39,774 bases of DNA from Chloroflexi bacterium TSY (GCA_019217005.1 JAHBNG010000138.1:1-39774), one strand, 5' to 3'; positions 9,552 to 20,539 are shown, numbered from the stretch's first letter. A program made the numbers and translations. Notes: generated from the letters alone by a model not told the origin.

Positions 9552-10709
9552 TTATCCATCAAATAGTCCTGTTTGGCGCGGTCCGTTCGGTTTTTGCTCA
9601 TCACCACGCGCGCCTTGATAGGGAACTTTCATGTGTTCATAGGCGGCGCGTGTGGCCACGCGCCCTTTACGTGTTCGGTCAAGAAAACCAAGCTGCAAGA
9701 GGTACGGTTCCACAACATCCATAATTGTGTCTCCTTCCTCACTGATGCTGGCCGCAAGTGTATCGAGCCCCACAGGTCCACCATCCCATTTACGAATGAT
9801 GGTGTCCAACACCCTTCGATCAAGATCATCTAAGCCTAGTTCGTCAACCTCATGTAAGATCAAAGCCTCGGCAGCAATCGACTGATTGATATGTCCATCT
9901 CCTTTAATTTCGGCATAATCACGAACGCGACGCAGCAATCGCAGGGCAATACGTGGTGTTCCGCGTGCACGTCGAGCAATCTCGCTTGCACCAGCCTCAT
10001 CAATTGGTACATTTAACAAGGCAGCCGCGCGCAAGACAATCTCATGTAAGGCGTCTATGCTGTAAAAATCAAACCGTTCGACCACACCAAACCGTGCGCG
10101 AAGGGGTGCTGTCAACATTGCAAGACGTGTCGTGGCACCGACGACCGTGAATCTTGGCAAACTGAGTTGAATATTGCGGGCACCAGGACCACTACCGACG
10201 ACGATGTTGAGCGAAAAATCCTCCATTGCCGGATAGAGCACTTCCTCAACCGCCGTCCGTAAACGGTGAATTTCGTCAATAAATAAGATGTCCCCTTTGC
10301 GCAGATTGGTCAATATTGCGGCCAAGTCTCCTGCTTTTTCAATAGCAGGTCCAGCACTCACCTTGAGGTTTCCTTGCATTTCGTTGGCCATGATATGACT
10401 GAGCGTTGTCTTGCCTAGACCAGGCGGACCATAAAGCAAGACATGATCCAGCGCTTCACCGCGCTGACGCGCAGCCTGTACCAAAATCTGCATTTTGTCT
10501 CGTAATCGTTCCTGACCAATCATTTCTTTCAAAGTACGCGGACGAAGTGCATGGTCAACTTTTTGATCACCAGGTTGCTCACTCCCAGCCACAGCACGTT
10601 CATCGGGTGAATCTCGACTTGCTTGCGCATCATGCTGAGTTGTGGTCGGCAAAGCTTGTGTGGTCGAATTTGGGTTTTGGCGCCCAATGGGGCTCCGTTC
10701 GTCAGCCAT
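9552..10709 (-). CDS. ruvB: Holliday junction branch migration helicase RuvB
   Basis: ATP-driven motor that, with RuvA, moves Holliday junctions during recombination repair. Visible: the Walker A loop [14 protein letters not shown] (about residues 92-105), Walker [11 protein letters not shown], sensor 1 [11 protein letters not shown], the arginine-finger region [12 protein letters not shown], sensor 2 [15 protein letters not shown], and the C-terminal winged helix ending in RAAYEHM. The first 50 residues, rich in polar residues, are a non-conserved extension; conserved sequence begins at [12 protein letters not shown]. Length 385 aa against about 340 usual, explained by that extension. It stands alone; ruvA and ruvC are not in the window. 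Confidence 0.96.
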   Translation of the reverse strand: MADERSPIGRQNPNSTTQALPTTTQHDAQASRDSPDERAVAGSEQPGDQKVDHALRPRTLKEMIGQERLRDKMQILVQAARQRGEALDHVLLYGPPGLGKTTLSHIMANEMQGNLKVSAGPAIEKAGDLAAILTNLRKGDILFIDEIHRLRTAVEEVLYPAMEDFSLNIVVGSGPGARNIQLSLPRFTVVGATTRLAMLTAPLRARFGVVERFDFYSIDALHEIVLRAAALLNVPIDEAGASEIARRARGTPRIALRLLRRVRDYAEIKGDGHINQSIAAEALILHEVDELGLDDLDRRVLDTIIRKWDGGPVGLDTLAASISEEGDTIMDVVEPYLLQLGFLDRTRKGRVATRAAYEHMKVPYQGARGDEQKPNGPRQTGLFDG

Positions 10710-10856
10710 AGTAAGTTCTACTCTAGTATTTGTTGCACGTTTGTTCTATGGGCGAAAATTATATCAAAAAATTAGAAAAACCGCACACCACGAAAATTGG
10801 TGCTTGACCTTTACATCAAAAGCTGCTATAAACTGTTTCACAAAATTTGATTTATA

Positions 10857-12340
10857 CTTTACTTTCTGGTAAAAGAAAAGAGATGAGGTGAGAAATGTGA
10901 CAAAAAGCGGTTAGCAGTTCATCCTAAAGGTAGAGAAACCAAAAAGGAGGAAGGAATGCTAACCGCGCCAGAAATAACTATAGCAGTACTGATGAATGTA
11001 TTGCAAGTAACGCCGATGGGAACAAACATAAATGTAATGCGTCTGATGTGGGCAATGCTGAATGGGTCGTTTCTGAAAAGTCGAGGAGCAATCCATAGCG
11101 CATTGAAAGAAAGCGGGTTTGAAGATGAGGAGCTCCGGCGAAGCTGGTGGAGCTTTCGATATGGATCATGGGATATCACAAGTCTGCTGGGGTCGTGGCA
11201 AGGGGAATGGGAGGCAAAAAAGTTAGAAGGGTACCGAGTGAAAAGCATAGATATCACAGGGTTCTGGCGACCGAAGCTGCAAGGGAAAGTGAACCGACTC
11301 TATAACTCAACGGCTCGTCGGGCATTGCCCGCTCATCTTTGGAGTGATGATAAGCTCGGGGGAGATAGGCGGGAAGCGAGTGCCACTGCTCAAGGCAATC
11401 ATGAGATGCACGGTTGGAACAAAGGAAAGTGAGTTTCGGAAAAAGCTGCTGACAGAGACGAAGAAATCACTGGAGTCAGACGAAGTGGCGGTGGTCGATG
11501 CCGGGTTTACAATCAGAGAAATGCTAGAAAGCGGCATAGACCGATTTGTCCTGCGGGAAGCCATTAACTGCACAGTGCGCCGCAATGAGTTCCCCAAACG
11601 CAAAGAAAAAGGCAGACCACCTGAATATGGTGATATTGTGCGTCCGCTCTCTCGCAGCTATAAGGGAAAGCGACTCGAGGCTACAACTCCGGACTCGTCT
11701 GGTCGCTTTCTCTATAGTGGTCGCCTGATTTGCTATCAAGCATGGCACAATCTCGTCCCCAGAACAACCAAGGTGGATACAGCCAACCGTACCTACTCGA
11801 TTTACGTCATTCAGGATCCGGCCTACAACACACCTTTGGTTTTGGCGACCGTTATGACTTTGCAGCCTGAAACCATTTATCTTGTCTACCTGGAACGCTG
11901 GCCTGTTGAACATCCCCCCTTGGCTTCCAAGCAGATGATTGGCTTACATCGTCAATTTGTTCATGCCGATGAGGCTTGTTTCCGCTTACCTGAACTGGGG
12001 CTGCTTGCTGGCAATCTTCTTTCCCATTTAGCCGCTTCTCTTCCTCCCATACCGACTGGCTACTGGGATCGAGAGCCTCAAGCCACTCCCAGCAGGCTGC
12101 GCCGTGTTCTCTCGAGTGCTCTTTTTCCAACTCCTGACCAACTCGACCCTGACTTTCGGAAAAAGGCCTCGGTTTCACACCATTTACCTAAAGGCGTTCT
12201 CGCTCATCGCCGCCTCAATGCCGCTACTTAAACTAGCCGAGCACTATTTTTACATTTTATCCCGTTTTTTCAGGGTGGATTCTTTTTTCCGCCCCTTTCG
12301 GTTTGCCCTTTGTCACTCAAGCCTTTACCAGAAAGTAAAG
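10857..12340 (+). mobile_element. Insertion sequence IS-A, copy 1 (1484 bp)
   Basis: Both ends carry a perfect 17-bp inverted repeat, CTTTACTTTCTGGTAAA at 10857-10873 and its complement at 12324-12340. The element is flanked by a 6-bp direct repeat TTTATA (10851-10856 and 12341-12346). It lies between ruvB and the zinc-finger gene and breaks no gene. Copy 2 is at 24470-25964 in opposite orientation. The 11-bp length difference equals the sum of the three indels seen in the transposase genes (13 + 2 - 4). Different target duplications show two separate insertions, not a composite transposon. Confidence 0.93.
10956..12231 (+). pseudogene. IS-A transposase, DDE type, frameshifted
   Basis: Transposase of about 425 aa when restored. 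A strong AAGGAGG lies five bases before the ATG at 10956. Likely catalytic positions by context are the aspartate in SIDITGFWRP, the aspartate in VAVVDAGFTI, and the glutamate in ERWPVEHPPL, in a DDE arrangement; I cannot name the IS family with certainty (IS4-like superfamily is likely). The frame is lost near 11330, where copy 2 has GCCCGCGCTC and this copy GCCCGCTC, a 2-nt loss. It also lacks 13 nt near 11200 relative to copy 2, in a way that keeps its own frame. The rest (11344-12231) runs to the natural stop TAA. Not functional unless these are sequencing errors. Confidence 0.85.
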
Positions 12341-12521
12341 TTTATACAGAGTACCGCTATCAATGGCGACCAGTATCCATTCAGTATTATTGCGTTGAGG
12401 AATGATATTGGGTAACCAGTCACCACTCTGCTCTGTGCAGTTCGTGCATCGACATTTTGAAAACCGGGGTCATTCACAATTCTACAAGACGAGCAGACTC
12501 CCGTTTTCGAACAGAACTCAG

Positions 12522-12527
12522 TATAAT
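12522..12527 (+). promoter_or_regulatory. Possible -10 box of the zinc-finger gene
   Basis: A perfect TATAAT stands 60 bp before the GTG start at 12587. The -35 region (around CCGTTTTCGA) is only weakly like the consensus, so this is a candidate only. Between the IS end (12346) and this box I see no gene. Confidence 0.35.
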
Positions 12528-12586
12528 AAAGCAACTTTCGATATGTTTATATAGTTTTATATCCCTGGAGATTAAGGAGTCGCTCT

Positions 12587-12970
12587 GTGTCTAGCACCAA
12601 TAATAGCGTTAATGAGAATGCTGTGCCCATAGAACAAACAAGATTATTGCAAGAAAAAAGTCAGGTAGAAGACGAATTGAACACACTGCGTCAGTCTATG
12701 CAGACCGAAGTTGATATTGATCCCGAAGAAGGCGATGCGGAAATTTTTGAGCGGGAGAAAAACGCCGTTCTGATCGATGTATTGGAACGTAAATTGGACA
12801 ATATTGAGGCCGCTCTCACGTCAATGGAAAAAGGCCGATATGGTACGTGCGAACGTTGCAACGAACCAATCGAGCCTGAGCGATTAGAGATCAAACCAGA
12901 TGCAACATTATGTGTCAATTGTCAACGCGAAGTTGAACGGTTAAATCGTCGCGGCCGCGCGACTCGATAA
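12587..12970 (+). CDS. TraR/DksA-type C4 zinc-finger protein
   Basis: A 127-residue protein of the TraR/DksA family. The N-terminal half is a long charged coiled coil (about residues 20-85). The C-terminal zinc ribbon uses CERCNEPI and, 17 residues on, CVNCQ. Family members bind in the secondary channel of RNA polymerase and change promoter response, but short soil-bacterial and chloroflexal members have mostly unknown targets; the DksA acidic tip DxxDxA is not evident, though DIDPEEGDAE is acidic. The start is GTG, chosen because AAGGAG lies 7 nt upstream. A stretch of about 130 bp with small hairpins follows before upp. Confidence 0.85.
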   Translation: MSSTNNSVNENAVPIEQTRLLQEKSQVEDELNTLRQSMQTEVDIDPEEGDAEIFEREKNAVLIDVLERKLDNIEAALTSMEKGRYGTCERCNEPIEPERLEIKPDATLCVNCQREVERLNRRGRATR

Positions 12971-13106
12971 CCGATATACTTACACCCAAAAGCACGAATA
13001 AATGCCAGCAGAAATCTGCAGGAGGTTTTTTGAGCAGTTCCTCAGTGTAGGTCAACGAAACAAACTGCTGTGCTATTTACGAAATTGATAAACGAGGGGT
13101 AATTCC

Positions 13107-13920
13107 TTGTCCCAACCCAACATTTTTCCATCGTCGCATCCGCTCATTGAACACAAGCTGGCGCTTCTGCGTCGTCAATCTACAGATCCTAGAAAGTTCC
13201 GCGAGCTGATTAGTGAACTTTCCATGATGCTCTGTTATGAAGCGACGCAAGACTTGAAATTAACGCAACGAATTGTTGAAACTCCACTGACAACAACAAG
13301 CGTCGGTATGATGGCCGAAAAAATCGGATTGGTACCGATTTTGCGTGCAGGTCTGGGTATGGTTGAAGGGGCATGGAATATAATGCCACAGGCGGAAGTT
13401 TGGCACTTGGGCCTGTATCGAGATGAAGAGACTCTACAGCCAGTGTCTTATTACAATAAGCTACCCATCTCACCGACTGTCGACCTTTGTCTCTTGCTTG
13501 ATCCAATGCTTGCGACGGGTGGTTCAGCCATTGCAGCCGTTGATGTGTTGAAAAAATGGGGCGTCAATCGGGGTGGTTCATTTTAGCTGGATAGATAGGT
13601 TTACACTTTTAGAAACAGAAAGAACGTTTATATTCTCTGATTTCGCCGGTTCTCAGAGAGAAAACGGTCTCATATAGATTTTTGTCTATATATCAAAAGT
13701 GTAAACCTAATTTTGAACCACCCCCGTCAATCGAATTAAATTTGTCGGTCTGATCGCTGCACCAGAGGGGATTCAAGCACTCCATAAACCGCATCCGGAT
13801 GTCGCGGTTCATATTGCGGCGGTCGATGAACGGTTGACAAATGCCGACGATCCATTTCCCGAAGGGTTCATTTGGCCTGGGCTTGGCGATGCAGGGGATA
13901 GGCAATTTGGGACAGGATAA
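13107..13920 (+). pseudogene. upp: Uracil phosphoribosyltransferase, split by a miniature element
   Basis: UPRT converts uracil and PRPP to UMP in pyrimidine salvage. The 5' part (13107-13569) encodes the N-terminal arm ([12 protein letters not shown]), the [11 protein letters not shown] segment and the PRPP loop [16 protein letters not shown] 155-bp palindromic element then puts a TAG 14 nt into the insert. The 3' part (13725-13920) resumes in frame with [19 protein letters not shown] and the C-terminal [17 protein letters not shown], which contains the uracil-binding GDAGDR. Removing the element plus one 8-bp duplication restores an uninterrupted gene of about 217 codons. The start is TTG, with GAGGGG 8 nt upstream. 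The truncated product lacks the uracil site, so the gene should be inactive. Confidence 0.93.
13570..13724. mobile_element. 155-bp miniature inverted-repeat element inside upp
   Basis: Ends are GGGGTGGTTCA (13570-13580) and its exact complement (13714-13724); the similarity continues inward through AGGTTTACACTTTT on both sides, with a 10-nt insertion in the left arm. The target duplication is CGTCAATC (13562-13569 and 13725-13732). There is no coding capacity. The right-hand end recurs at 34531-34558 with 26 of 28 bases the same, so this is a family in the genome that probably depends on a transposase in trans. Confidence 0.9.
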
Positions 13921-13937
13921 GAATTGAAGCTCTTTCA

Positions 13938-13958
13938 GCACGGGTTTCCAGCCCGTGC
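13938..13958. terminator. Hairpin between convergent upp and lipA
   Basis: GCACGGG at 13938-13944 pairs with CCCGTGC at 13952-13958. It lies between the convergent ends of upp and lipA, the right place for a shared terminator. A clear T run is lacking on either side (ATTTTTG only 11 nt on), so termination is not certain. Confidence 0.45.
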
Positions 13959-14023
13959 CAACAACTTATTTTTGTGTAAATCCAACCAATTTCGTTGACG
14001 AGATAGCCAATCTTGCTTCTGTC

Positions 14024-15001
14024 TTAAGCCGTTGTTGCCACAGTACGCGGGATGAGGTGAGCTTGACCATCTGCGTGATAGCTGCTGCGCACAAGCGGTC
14101 CACTTTCAACCCACTGAAAACCACGTTGCAATCCTTCCTCGCGCAACCGTTCGAACTCTGCAGGTGTATAGTAGCGTTCAATAGGTAAGTGGAAGCGACT
14201 GGGTTGTAAATACTGTCCAAGCGTCATGATGTCCACCAAGTGAGTGCGCAGATCATCCATCACATGCAAAATCTCATCCCACGTCTCCCCCAACCCTAAC
14301 ATGATGCCGGATTTGGTCAAAGCAGATGGATCCATCTGCTTGGCGCGCTTCAGGAGCTTCAGAGTCTGTATGTATTGAGCTTGGGGTCGCACGGTTTTAT
14401 AGAGGTGCGGCACGGTCTCTGTATTGTGATTCAAGATTTCTGGCTTGGCGTCCATCACAACTTGTAACGCGTCTTCATCGCCCTTGAAATCTGGAATCAA
14501 TACTTCGACCGTACAGCCAGGCAGTAGTCGGCGGATCCAGTGCAGGCTTTCGGCAAAGACCCAAGCCCCCCCATCGCTCTGTTCATCGCGATTGACACTC
14601 GTCAGGACTGCGTGTTGAAGGTTCATCGCACGCACACTTTCGGCGACTTTTCGTGGTTCATCGGGATCGAGCAGGTTTGGACGCCCCGTCTTAATTTTGC
14701 AGAATCCGCAGCTACGCGTACAGGTGTCGCCCATTAGCAAAAAAGTTGCCGTCCCACGCCCCCAACACTCACCAATATTGGGACACATAGCCTCTTCGCA
14801 GACGGTGTGCAACCGTTTGCCTCGAAATAGCCCCTGAAGCTCGCGATATTTTGGTCCATCAGGTGACTTAACTCGCAACCATTCGGGGCGGCGTCCGCGC
14901 GTCAACTGACCAGCCATACTCCGACGAATTGGAGCAGCGGGGGGAGCCTCCTGGCTCACAACCCCAAACTGAGTTTTATAACTGTTTGTTTGTCGTTGCA
15001 T
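14024..15001 (-). CDS. lipA: Lipoyl synthase LipA
   Basis: Radical-SAM enzyme that inserts two sulfurs into the octanoyl chain carried by lipoyl domains of 2-oxoacid dehydrogenases and the glycine cleavage H protein. Two iron-sulfur motifs are complete: the auxiliary-cluster cysteines C68, C73, C79 ([12 protein letters not shown]) and the radical-SAM cysteines C94, C98, C101 (CTRSCGFC). The C-terminal RSSYHADGQ supplies the serine ligand of the auxiliary cluster. At 325 aa it is slightly longer than usual because of an N-terminal extension. No lipB or gcv gene is nearby. The region just upstream of the ATG is occupied by a 229-bp palindromic element, which must carry or displace the promoter. 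Confidence 0.96.
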   Translation of the reverse strand: MQRQTNSYKTQFGVVSQEAPPAAPIRRSMAGQLTRGRRPEWLRVKSPDGPKYRELQGLFRGKRLHTVCEEAMCPNIGECWGRGTATFLLMGDTCTRSCGFCKIKTGRPNLLDPDEPRKVAESVRAMNLQHAVLTSVNRDEQSDGGAWVFAESLHWIRRLLPGCTVEVLIPDFKGDEDALQVVMDAKPEILNHNTETVPHLYKTVRPQAQYIQTLKLLKRAKQMDPSALTKSGIMLGLGETWDEILHVMDDLRTHLVDIMTLGQYLQPSRFHLPIERYYTPAEFERLREEGLQRGFQWVESGPLVRSSYHADGQAHLIPRTVATTA

Positions 15002-15020
15002 AGTTGTTTATTGATTATCA

Positions 15021-15249
15021 GTAGACTCAGTAGATCCAAATTTCAGGTTTAGAGAGAGAATTTGGGCTAATTAGTTGACATAAATACGTATTTGCCAGTC
15101 AATACCTAGCATTTACGTAAAATTTAAGCGATTTCTAGATATGAAATTGGCTGTTTTTGGCAACTGAGATCTGAAAAAATGGCCCCAAAATCCCTTCTCT
15201 CCCGACTGAAAATAGTCAAAAACGCCAAATTTGGATCTACTGAGACTAC
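15021..15249. repeat. 229-bp miniature element upstream of lipA
   Basis: The ends (15021-15043 and 15227-15249) are 23-bp inverted repeats differing at one base; the shared core is CTCAGTAGATCCAAATTT. Weaker complementarity continues inward (GAGAGAGAATTTGGG against its counterpart near 15190). There is no coding capacity and no clear target duplication. It begins 19 bp from the lipA start codon. Confidence 0.72.
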
Positions 15250-15437
15250 AATCGTGTCATTCTCGAGTGAAAGGAAAAATCTAACGACAGCGGTCTGCCC
15301 TGAAAAAAAGGGCAGCAAGAGAAGAGAGAGAGGGGTTAAAGGCCGCGTTGAATAAGAAGCGGGTCCAAGTTGACCCGCCAGAGTGGGTGGCGTCGTTGCC
15401 TGTGCCCAACGCAAATCAGTTGTAGTGAGCACCGTAC
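15250..15437. other. Non-coding stretch between the repeat and the IS110 gene
   Basis: No gene is visible. Two hairpins stand out: CTGCCCT/AGGGCAG (about 15294-15314) around an A7 loop, and GCGGGTC/GACCCGC (about 15359-15378). They may act as terminators for the IS110 transposase gene, which ends at 15438 on the minus strand. The IS110 right boundary should lie in this stretch but cannot be placed without a second copy. Confidence 0.4.
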
Positions 15438-16667
15438 TTAGGCGGTCGGTGCCAAGAAAACCTTGAAGCCGAGGGACTCGAGGGTTTTGAGTGCGCCGGC
15501 TTGTGCATGCTCCTTGCGTCGTTTGAGAAAGAAGTCGCCGCCGAGTTCTTCAAAGACGGCATCGGGCTTGTCGATGAGATGATAGACGATGGTCAAGATG
15601 GAATGGGCCACGGCAATAGCTGCCCGCTTGGCTCCGCGTCGTGCCTTGAGACGGTGGAACTGTGCGGCGAGATAGGTGTCCTTGGTGCGAGAGGCGGCCC
15701 AAGCCGCTTCAACGAGGGCGGTGACTAACCATTTCTGGCCCTTTCGTCGGCGACCACTCTTGCGTTTGCCCGCCGATTCGTTGTTGCCAGGACAGACACA
15801 AGCCCAGGAGGCCAGTTTCTTAGCTGAGGGCCAGCTTTCGACCGAGGGACCGATCTCCGCCAGAATTATCTCGGCGACGACTCGCCCCACACCGGGAATG
15901 GCATCTAGGCGTGCGATGAGGTCAGCATGCGGAGCCATGAGGATCCCAATCTGTTGATTGAGGGCATCAATGCGTACATTCAGGTGATCGAGATGATGCA
16001 GAACTTCTTGCAGCATAAAACGATGATGAGGACGGACCAGTCCCGTCAACGCATCAACCAACTGGGGAATCTTGGCCCGCAGCCGCTTTTGTGCCAAGTC
16101 AGCCATGGCTTCTGGGTCCATCTCATCTGCAATCAGGGCCTCGATCATCTGGCGTGCCGATACACCTTGGATGCTCGTGACCACCGATCCCAACTTGACG
16201 TTGGCATCTTCCAACACCTTATGCAGGCGATTGACTGCCGCACTCTTCTCTTGCAAGAGACGCGTCCGATAGCGCGTCAGGTCTCGCAAGTCCCTTTGCT
16301 CCACATCTGGAATGAAACTGCGCTCCAGCAGTCCATAACTCATCAGTTTCGTGATCCAGGCCGCATCGCTCTCATCCGTCTTGCGACCAGGCACCTGTGC
16401 CAGATGGCGGGCATTCACAATCCAGACCTCAAAATGCTCATGCAACACATTGTAGATCGGTTTCCAATACACTCCCGTACTCTCCATCGCCACATGCGTG
16501 ATCCCATACGACGACAGCCACGACCTCAACCCCCTCCAACTCGACCGTCGTTGTCCCAAATCGCTTGCGCACCTGCTCCATCCTCCCTGATTCATCTACC
16601 ACACACACGCCACTACCATCCGCTTGTGAACATCCAGGCCGCTGCACTTCGGAAACATCACTTCCAT
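15438..16667 (-). pseudogene. IS110-family DEDD transposase, frameshifted near the N-terminus
   Basis: Recombinase of an IS110 element, which moves as a circle guided by a bridge RNA. From the ATG at 16667 the first frame reads SGLDVHKRMVVACVVDESG, with the first catalytic aspartate, to VELEG at about 16535. The rest follows in the next frame: RSWLSSYGITHVAMESTGVYWKP (catalytic glutamate), GRKTDESDAAW (two aspartates), a coiled middle region, then the Tnp_20 domain with IPGVGRVVAEIIL and CPGNNESAGKRKSGRRRKG, whose serine is the second-domain nucleophile. The break is a run of five G where four would keep the frame. Restored length is about 409 aa, normal for this group. The defect may be real or a homopolymer error. 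Confidence 0.9.
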
Positions 16668-16895
16668 CTTCCTTTCCTTTCACAGCCGCTTATGTGTACC
16701 CGATTGTGAGCACAGTCTGCCCTGCGTGTTTCGTCCCGAGGAACGTCCACATCCCGTGGTGCGTCGGTGTACACCAATCTAGCTACTGAGCGTTCTTTAC
16801 TTGACCACGGACCTTTCCCGATTTCTGTTCGGCGGCTGCCACCACACTTTAACACATTTTTCATCCCCTGTTGTGTTGGCTCACCGCATGTTTAT
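16668..16895 (-). ncRNA. IS110 leader, candidate bridge RNA region
   Basis: This 228-bp stretch lies upstream of the transposase start on its own strand and downstream of the polysaccharide operon's stop. IS110-group elements encode their bridge RNA in the non-coding end before the recombinase gene, so this is the expected place. The sequence contains several short complementary segments (for example GTCCGTGGTCAAG and CCGAACAGAAATCGGG on the minus strand), but I have not derived a target-binding and a donor-binding loop, and the element end is not defined. The call rests on position and family knowledge. Confidence 0.4.
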
Positions 16896-18371
16896 CTACT
16901 GATTATTGATCACAACAATATTACTGTGTGACATACGCTCTTGCTGCACCAAGATGACCGCTGTCGCCATACCCAAATAGAGCCAAAACAGAACAGTCAT
17001 GTGTGGGTAGGTCATATTGAACCAATAATGATCGAAGAATCCACTCACGAGTGCCCCGAGTACGGCACCGCTATAGCCGAGCAGCATCGCCTCCAAGCCC
17101 GCTTCGTACCCTTTCCGCCACGAGCGGAAAACCATGATCAGAAAGCTGATCACAACTGTCAAGAATATCATTAAACCCAAGATCCCCATATTTTCAGCAA
17201 TGATCAAATAAAGCATACTCACACCGAGATAGATATCAATATCGGGAACTCCCGTAAAGCCAACGCCAAAGAGTGGATAGCGGCCAATCAAAATCAATGC
17301 ATCCTTATACTCACCAAAACGCATTTGCGTGGCGAGATCTTCGCCTGCAAAGCCAGCCAACAGGCGCGCGACGGCCTCCTGCGTCCAGGGCAAAACAAAA
17401 AAGAGAGCAATGCCAACCAAGCCTAACGGAATCAGCCAGCGATACTTCAACACGGCCAACATACCAATAGAAGTGACCAATCCCAGTTGCGCAGAACGGC
17501 TCTGTGTCAAAAAGAGCGCCAGGATCGCCGTCGTCAGCATGAGAATCGTCAGCCAACGAGGCCACAGACGTTTTTGCGCAAACAGTTGAGGCACCACCAA
17601 TCCGCAAACGAGGATCATCATGCCACCCAACACATTGGGGTCGATTGCGGTACCAATGGCACGCATTGTGCCATTTGGATCGTCCTCCACATAACGTAGG
17701 GCACCATAACCACCCGGATAGTCGAAGCGCGCCATCCGATCCAAAATCCAGACAGCCTGATCGGGGAATATGTAAAAGAGGACGGCAATGGTTCCACACG
17801 CCCAACCACCGAGCATAATCCAACGTGTAACCCAAATTGCTTCAGCACGCGTTCGGACAGTGTTAACGGCGGCAAAGAAGAGGGCAATTCCAAGTAGAAT
17901 CTCAGCAAAACGACGAATAAAGAAGCTATTGGCGGCGCTGTGCGTCATGCCATAGGCAAAGCTGAAAACCGCCATCAACATAAAGAGGAGAACCAGCGCG
18001 CCCAGAGGGGATGCAATCAAATCACGCTCTTGACCGATAATAACCTTAAATAGCCAAACGAAGAAAAGCGCACCCAATGCCACATCCAGAAACGTGGGTT
18101 TAAACCCGATGCTAAAGGGCAATGAACCAAAGGGAAGCACAAAGACAACACCTGCCAATGCCACAAAACCCCAATGGGTATCCAGCAAAATGAAGGTTCC
18201 ACCAATCAGTGCAGCCGCAACGGCCAGCGCAATCAGTGGTCCCAAAATACCAATGAACAAAGTAACGCTACCAACGCCCATTGCCAAAAGTAGACCGAGC
18301 ATTGCACTGCGCACCACCAAGCGTGGTGAAAAAAATAATCTTTGCAGGGTCTCGTGTGCAGTCGTTATCAT
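16896..18371 (-). CDS. O-antigen ligase/polymerase-like membrane protein
   Basis: A 491-residue polytopic protein with about 11-13 hydrophobic segments and a larger periplasmic loop in the middle (around residues 205-235, [20 protein letters not shown], and again around [20 protein letters not shown]). This is the layout of the Wzy/WaaL-like O-antigen ligase family (Wzy_C). The conserved QSRSA ([11 protein letters not shown]) and [12 protein letters not shown] segments are characteristic. The likely role is joining or polymerising lipid-linked surface glycans. Its ATG overlaps the stop of the preceding gene (ATGA), so translation is coupled. A hairpin-free 3' end abuts the IS110 leader. Confidence 0.8.
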   Translation of the reverse strand: MITTAHETLQRLFFSPRLVVRSAMLGLLLAMGVGSVTLFIGILGPLIALAVAAALIGGTFILLDTHWGFVALAGVVFVLPFGSLPFSIGFKPTFLDVALGALFFVWLFKVIIGQERDLIASPLGALVLLFMLMAVFSFAYGMTHSAANSFFIRRFAEILLGIALFFAAVNTVRTRAEAIWVTRWIMLGGWACGTIAVLFYIFPDQAVWILDRMARFDYPGGYGALRYVEDDPNGTMRAIGTAIDPNVLGGMMILVCGLVVPQLFAQKRLWPRWLTILMLTTAILALFLTQSRSAQLGLVTSIGMLAVLKYRWLIPLGLVGIALFFVLPWTQEAVARLLAGFAGEDLATQMRFGEYKDALILIGRYPLFGVGFTGVPDIDIYLGVSMLYLIIAENMGILGLMIFLTVVISFLIMVFRSWRKGYEAGLEAMLLGYSGAVLGALVSGFFDHYWFNMTYPHMTVLFWLYLGMATAVILVQQERMSHSNIVVINNQ

Positions 18372-20539
18372 TCGTGTTCAATCATCTCGAAATTGCCCAG
18401 GACAATCGAGTCAGTCCCCGTCGTTGTCAAGATACGCGGCGCTCCCTCCAAGGTTGGATCATAGAGTCCCATGATTAGTTGATAAGGACCATTTGATGCC
18501 TCTCGAGGTAGCGCATCTGGTATCAGTATACCATAATGTGTAATGATTCGGCTTGCTTTGGGGCTTGCTTCAAATTCATCAATGCCCTCTGAATTAAACA
18601 ACAATGGGCGATCTTGCTGGGTTACGATCTGTCCCGCAGGATCCAGTAGGTGAAGAAAAACTTTTTCGGTGCCACTCAGACTTGCTTGCATAGCATCCCA
18701 CATTAGATGAATCTGCATCACCCCTCCCGGTGCGATCTCTGTCGGAAGGACCAGCCCGCCAACAAAATGCAGATCATTTTCATATCGCGCGGCATCTGTA
18801 TATTCCCTTGGCAGATTGCCAGAGGTTATTTCACTAGACGCACGTGCATAAACATGCACAGGCCAAGCACCGACATTCTCCTGATGAATCAGGGCGAAGC
18901 GCTCTGCTAAGGCCTCTTGCGCAATGTTCTGATTATCCCATTGAGGTGCAGGCTGGACCACAAAGATAATCCGTCTAATTTCCTCTAATTCGTCGAGAAG
19001 ACGAGCCGTTCCCGCCCTATCCTGGGAAGCAGGAGGTAACACAAGATGTTCAACATCCCCCTTGTAATAATACCAAAGAACGGGGTCCGGAAAATTTTCG
19101 ACCAGACGCACATCGCGGACAGAAAGCCCCGCCGAAAAACGGTCAAAGGCAGCGGCGAGTTCCCGCCAGCCAATGGTCTTGCTATAAGTTGGATCCTGAT
19201 AGTGATTCTTCAGACTGATCCCCATACAAAAAATGAGCACAGCAAGTACACCCAATACTAGCCAGATTCGACGCTGCCGCCAAACAGGCAAGTCCATTGC
19301 TGCTTGCTCAATTAATACACCAAGCAGCAAGTAGAAGCCTGGAATGGCCGCGATCAGATACCGCTCGTTGAAAATGGGACGTTGGGTTGCGCTGGCCCAC
19401 GTCAGTAGGAGGGGAACAAACAAATAGAGTAACAAAAAGAGCGTATGTTGACGCCCCCTTGCTCCTGATAGGATTTGATAGCCTGCACTCCAAACAAGCA
19501 GCAAGATTGCAAAGAAACCGCTATAGACGCGCCATGCAACGGGAAGGCTTTCACCAACAGCAAACACACTCAATGACCGCTGAAGCATGGAGAAAAACGA
19601 AGGGGAATCGCCATTTCCATCATATCCAGTCAGAATAGAACCTGCTAAAACGATCCAGGGAAGATACAACAAAGCGACAAGAAATTGAATCCCAATCCAG
19701 TATCCCAACCAACGTATTCGGTTCCTCCATTCTGCTCCTTCATCCCATCCACCGCTGTCATCCAATTCCTGCTCTTTACCGGAGAACGTAGCCCGAGATG
19801 TCCTGGGTAAACGGCCTGTCAGAAGAGTCCAGGCGGCAAAAAGATTCTGTGCTACAACCACGAACGCGGCAAAATAGTGGGTATGCAGCGCCAACAAAGT
19901 CACACAAACGTATGCAACGAGCCAGATCAGCCCATAGGTCATCCTATCGGGGCGCCATAGATGCTTGTCACCCTGATAGGACGACCTACCTGTTCCCCCA
20001 CCAACCAGGTCCACGGCCAACCAACTGCTCGCAACGGTGAGCGCCAGACTCATCCCATACATGCGTGCATCTTGACTATGCCAAATCGCATAAGGACTTA
20101 CTGCCAACAAGAACCCCGAGAATAACACAGATCGAATCGATAAACGTAGAGAGTGCCCCAGCCGCATCAACAAGATCACCACCAGCGTCCCAAACCAGAC
20201 ACCAACAAAGCGCAGAGCATACTCACTATGTCCGGCCCAATTGAGCCAAAAATGGAGAACGACATAACTTCCGATTGGATGAGGCTCAGCCAGTTTGATG
20301 GTCTGCTCAATGATTTCAGAAATCGATTGTAGACTAAAAAAATATCCGAATGCTTCATCGCCACGCAGCTCCTGATGCCCTAATTGACAAGTGCGTAGTG
20401 CAAAGGCGAGTAGAACAATGCCAATCACCGGCAATCGCCTAATATCACGAATAGCAGGCAAGTTTCTCAGCCGTTCAAACCTTGTTCGCATCGCAAAATG
20501 TATCAATCTGCTCACTGAATCGTCTGCCATTTCCACCAT
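18368..20539 (-). CDS. GT39/ArnT-like membrane glycosyltransferase
   Basis: A 723-residue protein. The first two thirds have about 10-12 membrane segments. The first external loop carries [11 protein letters not shown], with D61-E62 in the place of the catalytic acidic pair of GT-C glycosyltransferases (GT39, PMT, ArnT) that use polyprenyl-phosphate sugars. A soluble C-terminal part of about 230 residues (from [18 protein letters not shown]) ends in beta-rich text with [16 protein letters not shown], a pattern common at the end of chloroflexal family members. It overlaps the YfhO-like gene by 28 bp and the ligase gene by 4 bp, so the three form one operon. ATG codons at 20539 and 20530 are both possible starts. 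Confidence 0.75.
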   Translation of the reverse strand: MVEMADDSVSRLIHFAMRTRFERLRNLPAIRDIRRLPVIGIVLLAFALRTCQLGHQELRGDEAFGYFFSLQSISEIIEQTIKLAEPHPIGSYVVLHFWLNWAGHSEYALRFVGVWFGTLVVILLMRLGHSLRLSIRSVLFSGFLLAVSPYAIWHSQDARMYGMSLALTVASSWLAVDLVGGGTGRSSYQGDKHLWRPDRMTYGLIWLVAYVCVTLLALHTHYFAAFVVVAQNLFAAWTLLTGRLPRTSRATFSGKEQELDDSGGWDEGAEWRNRIRWLGYWIGIQFLVALLYLPWIVLAGSILTGYDGNGDSPSFFSMLQRSLSVFAVGESLPVAWRVYSGFFAILLLVWSAGYQILSGARGRQHTLFLLLYLFVPLLLTWASATQRPIFNERYLIAAIPGFYLLLGVLIEQAAMDLPVWRQRRIWLVLGVLAVLIFCMGISLKNHYQDPTYSKTIGWRELAAAFDRFSAGLSVRDVRLVENFPDPVLWYYYKGDVEHLVLPPASQDRAGTARLLDELEEIRRIIFVVQPAPQWDNQNIAQEALAERFALIHQENVGAWPVHVYARASSEITSGNLPREYTDAARYENDLHFVGGLVLPTEIAPGGVMQIHLMWDAMQASLSGTEKVFLHLLDPAGQIVTQQDRPLLFNSEGIDEFEASPKASRIITHYGILIPDALPREASNGPYQLIMGLYDPTLEGAPRILTTTGTDSIVLGNFEMIEHE

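Noticed and set aside
10919..11913. Minus-strand frames across IS-A copy 1
   Set aside because: Antisense shadows of the transposase; the same frames recur opposite copy 2.
12104..12415. 103-codon frame at the end of IS-A copy 1
   Set aside because: It is an alternative frame of the transposase C-terminus; it matters only because copy 2 reads it in frame into the helicase.
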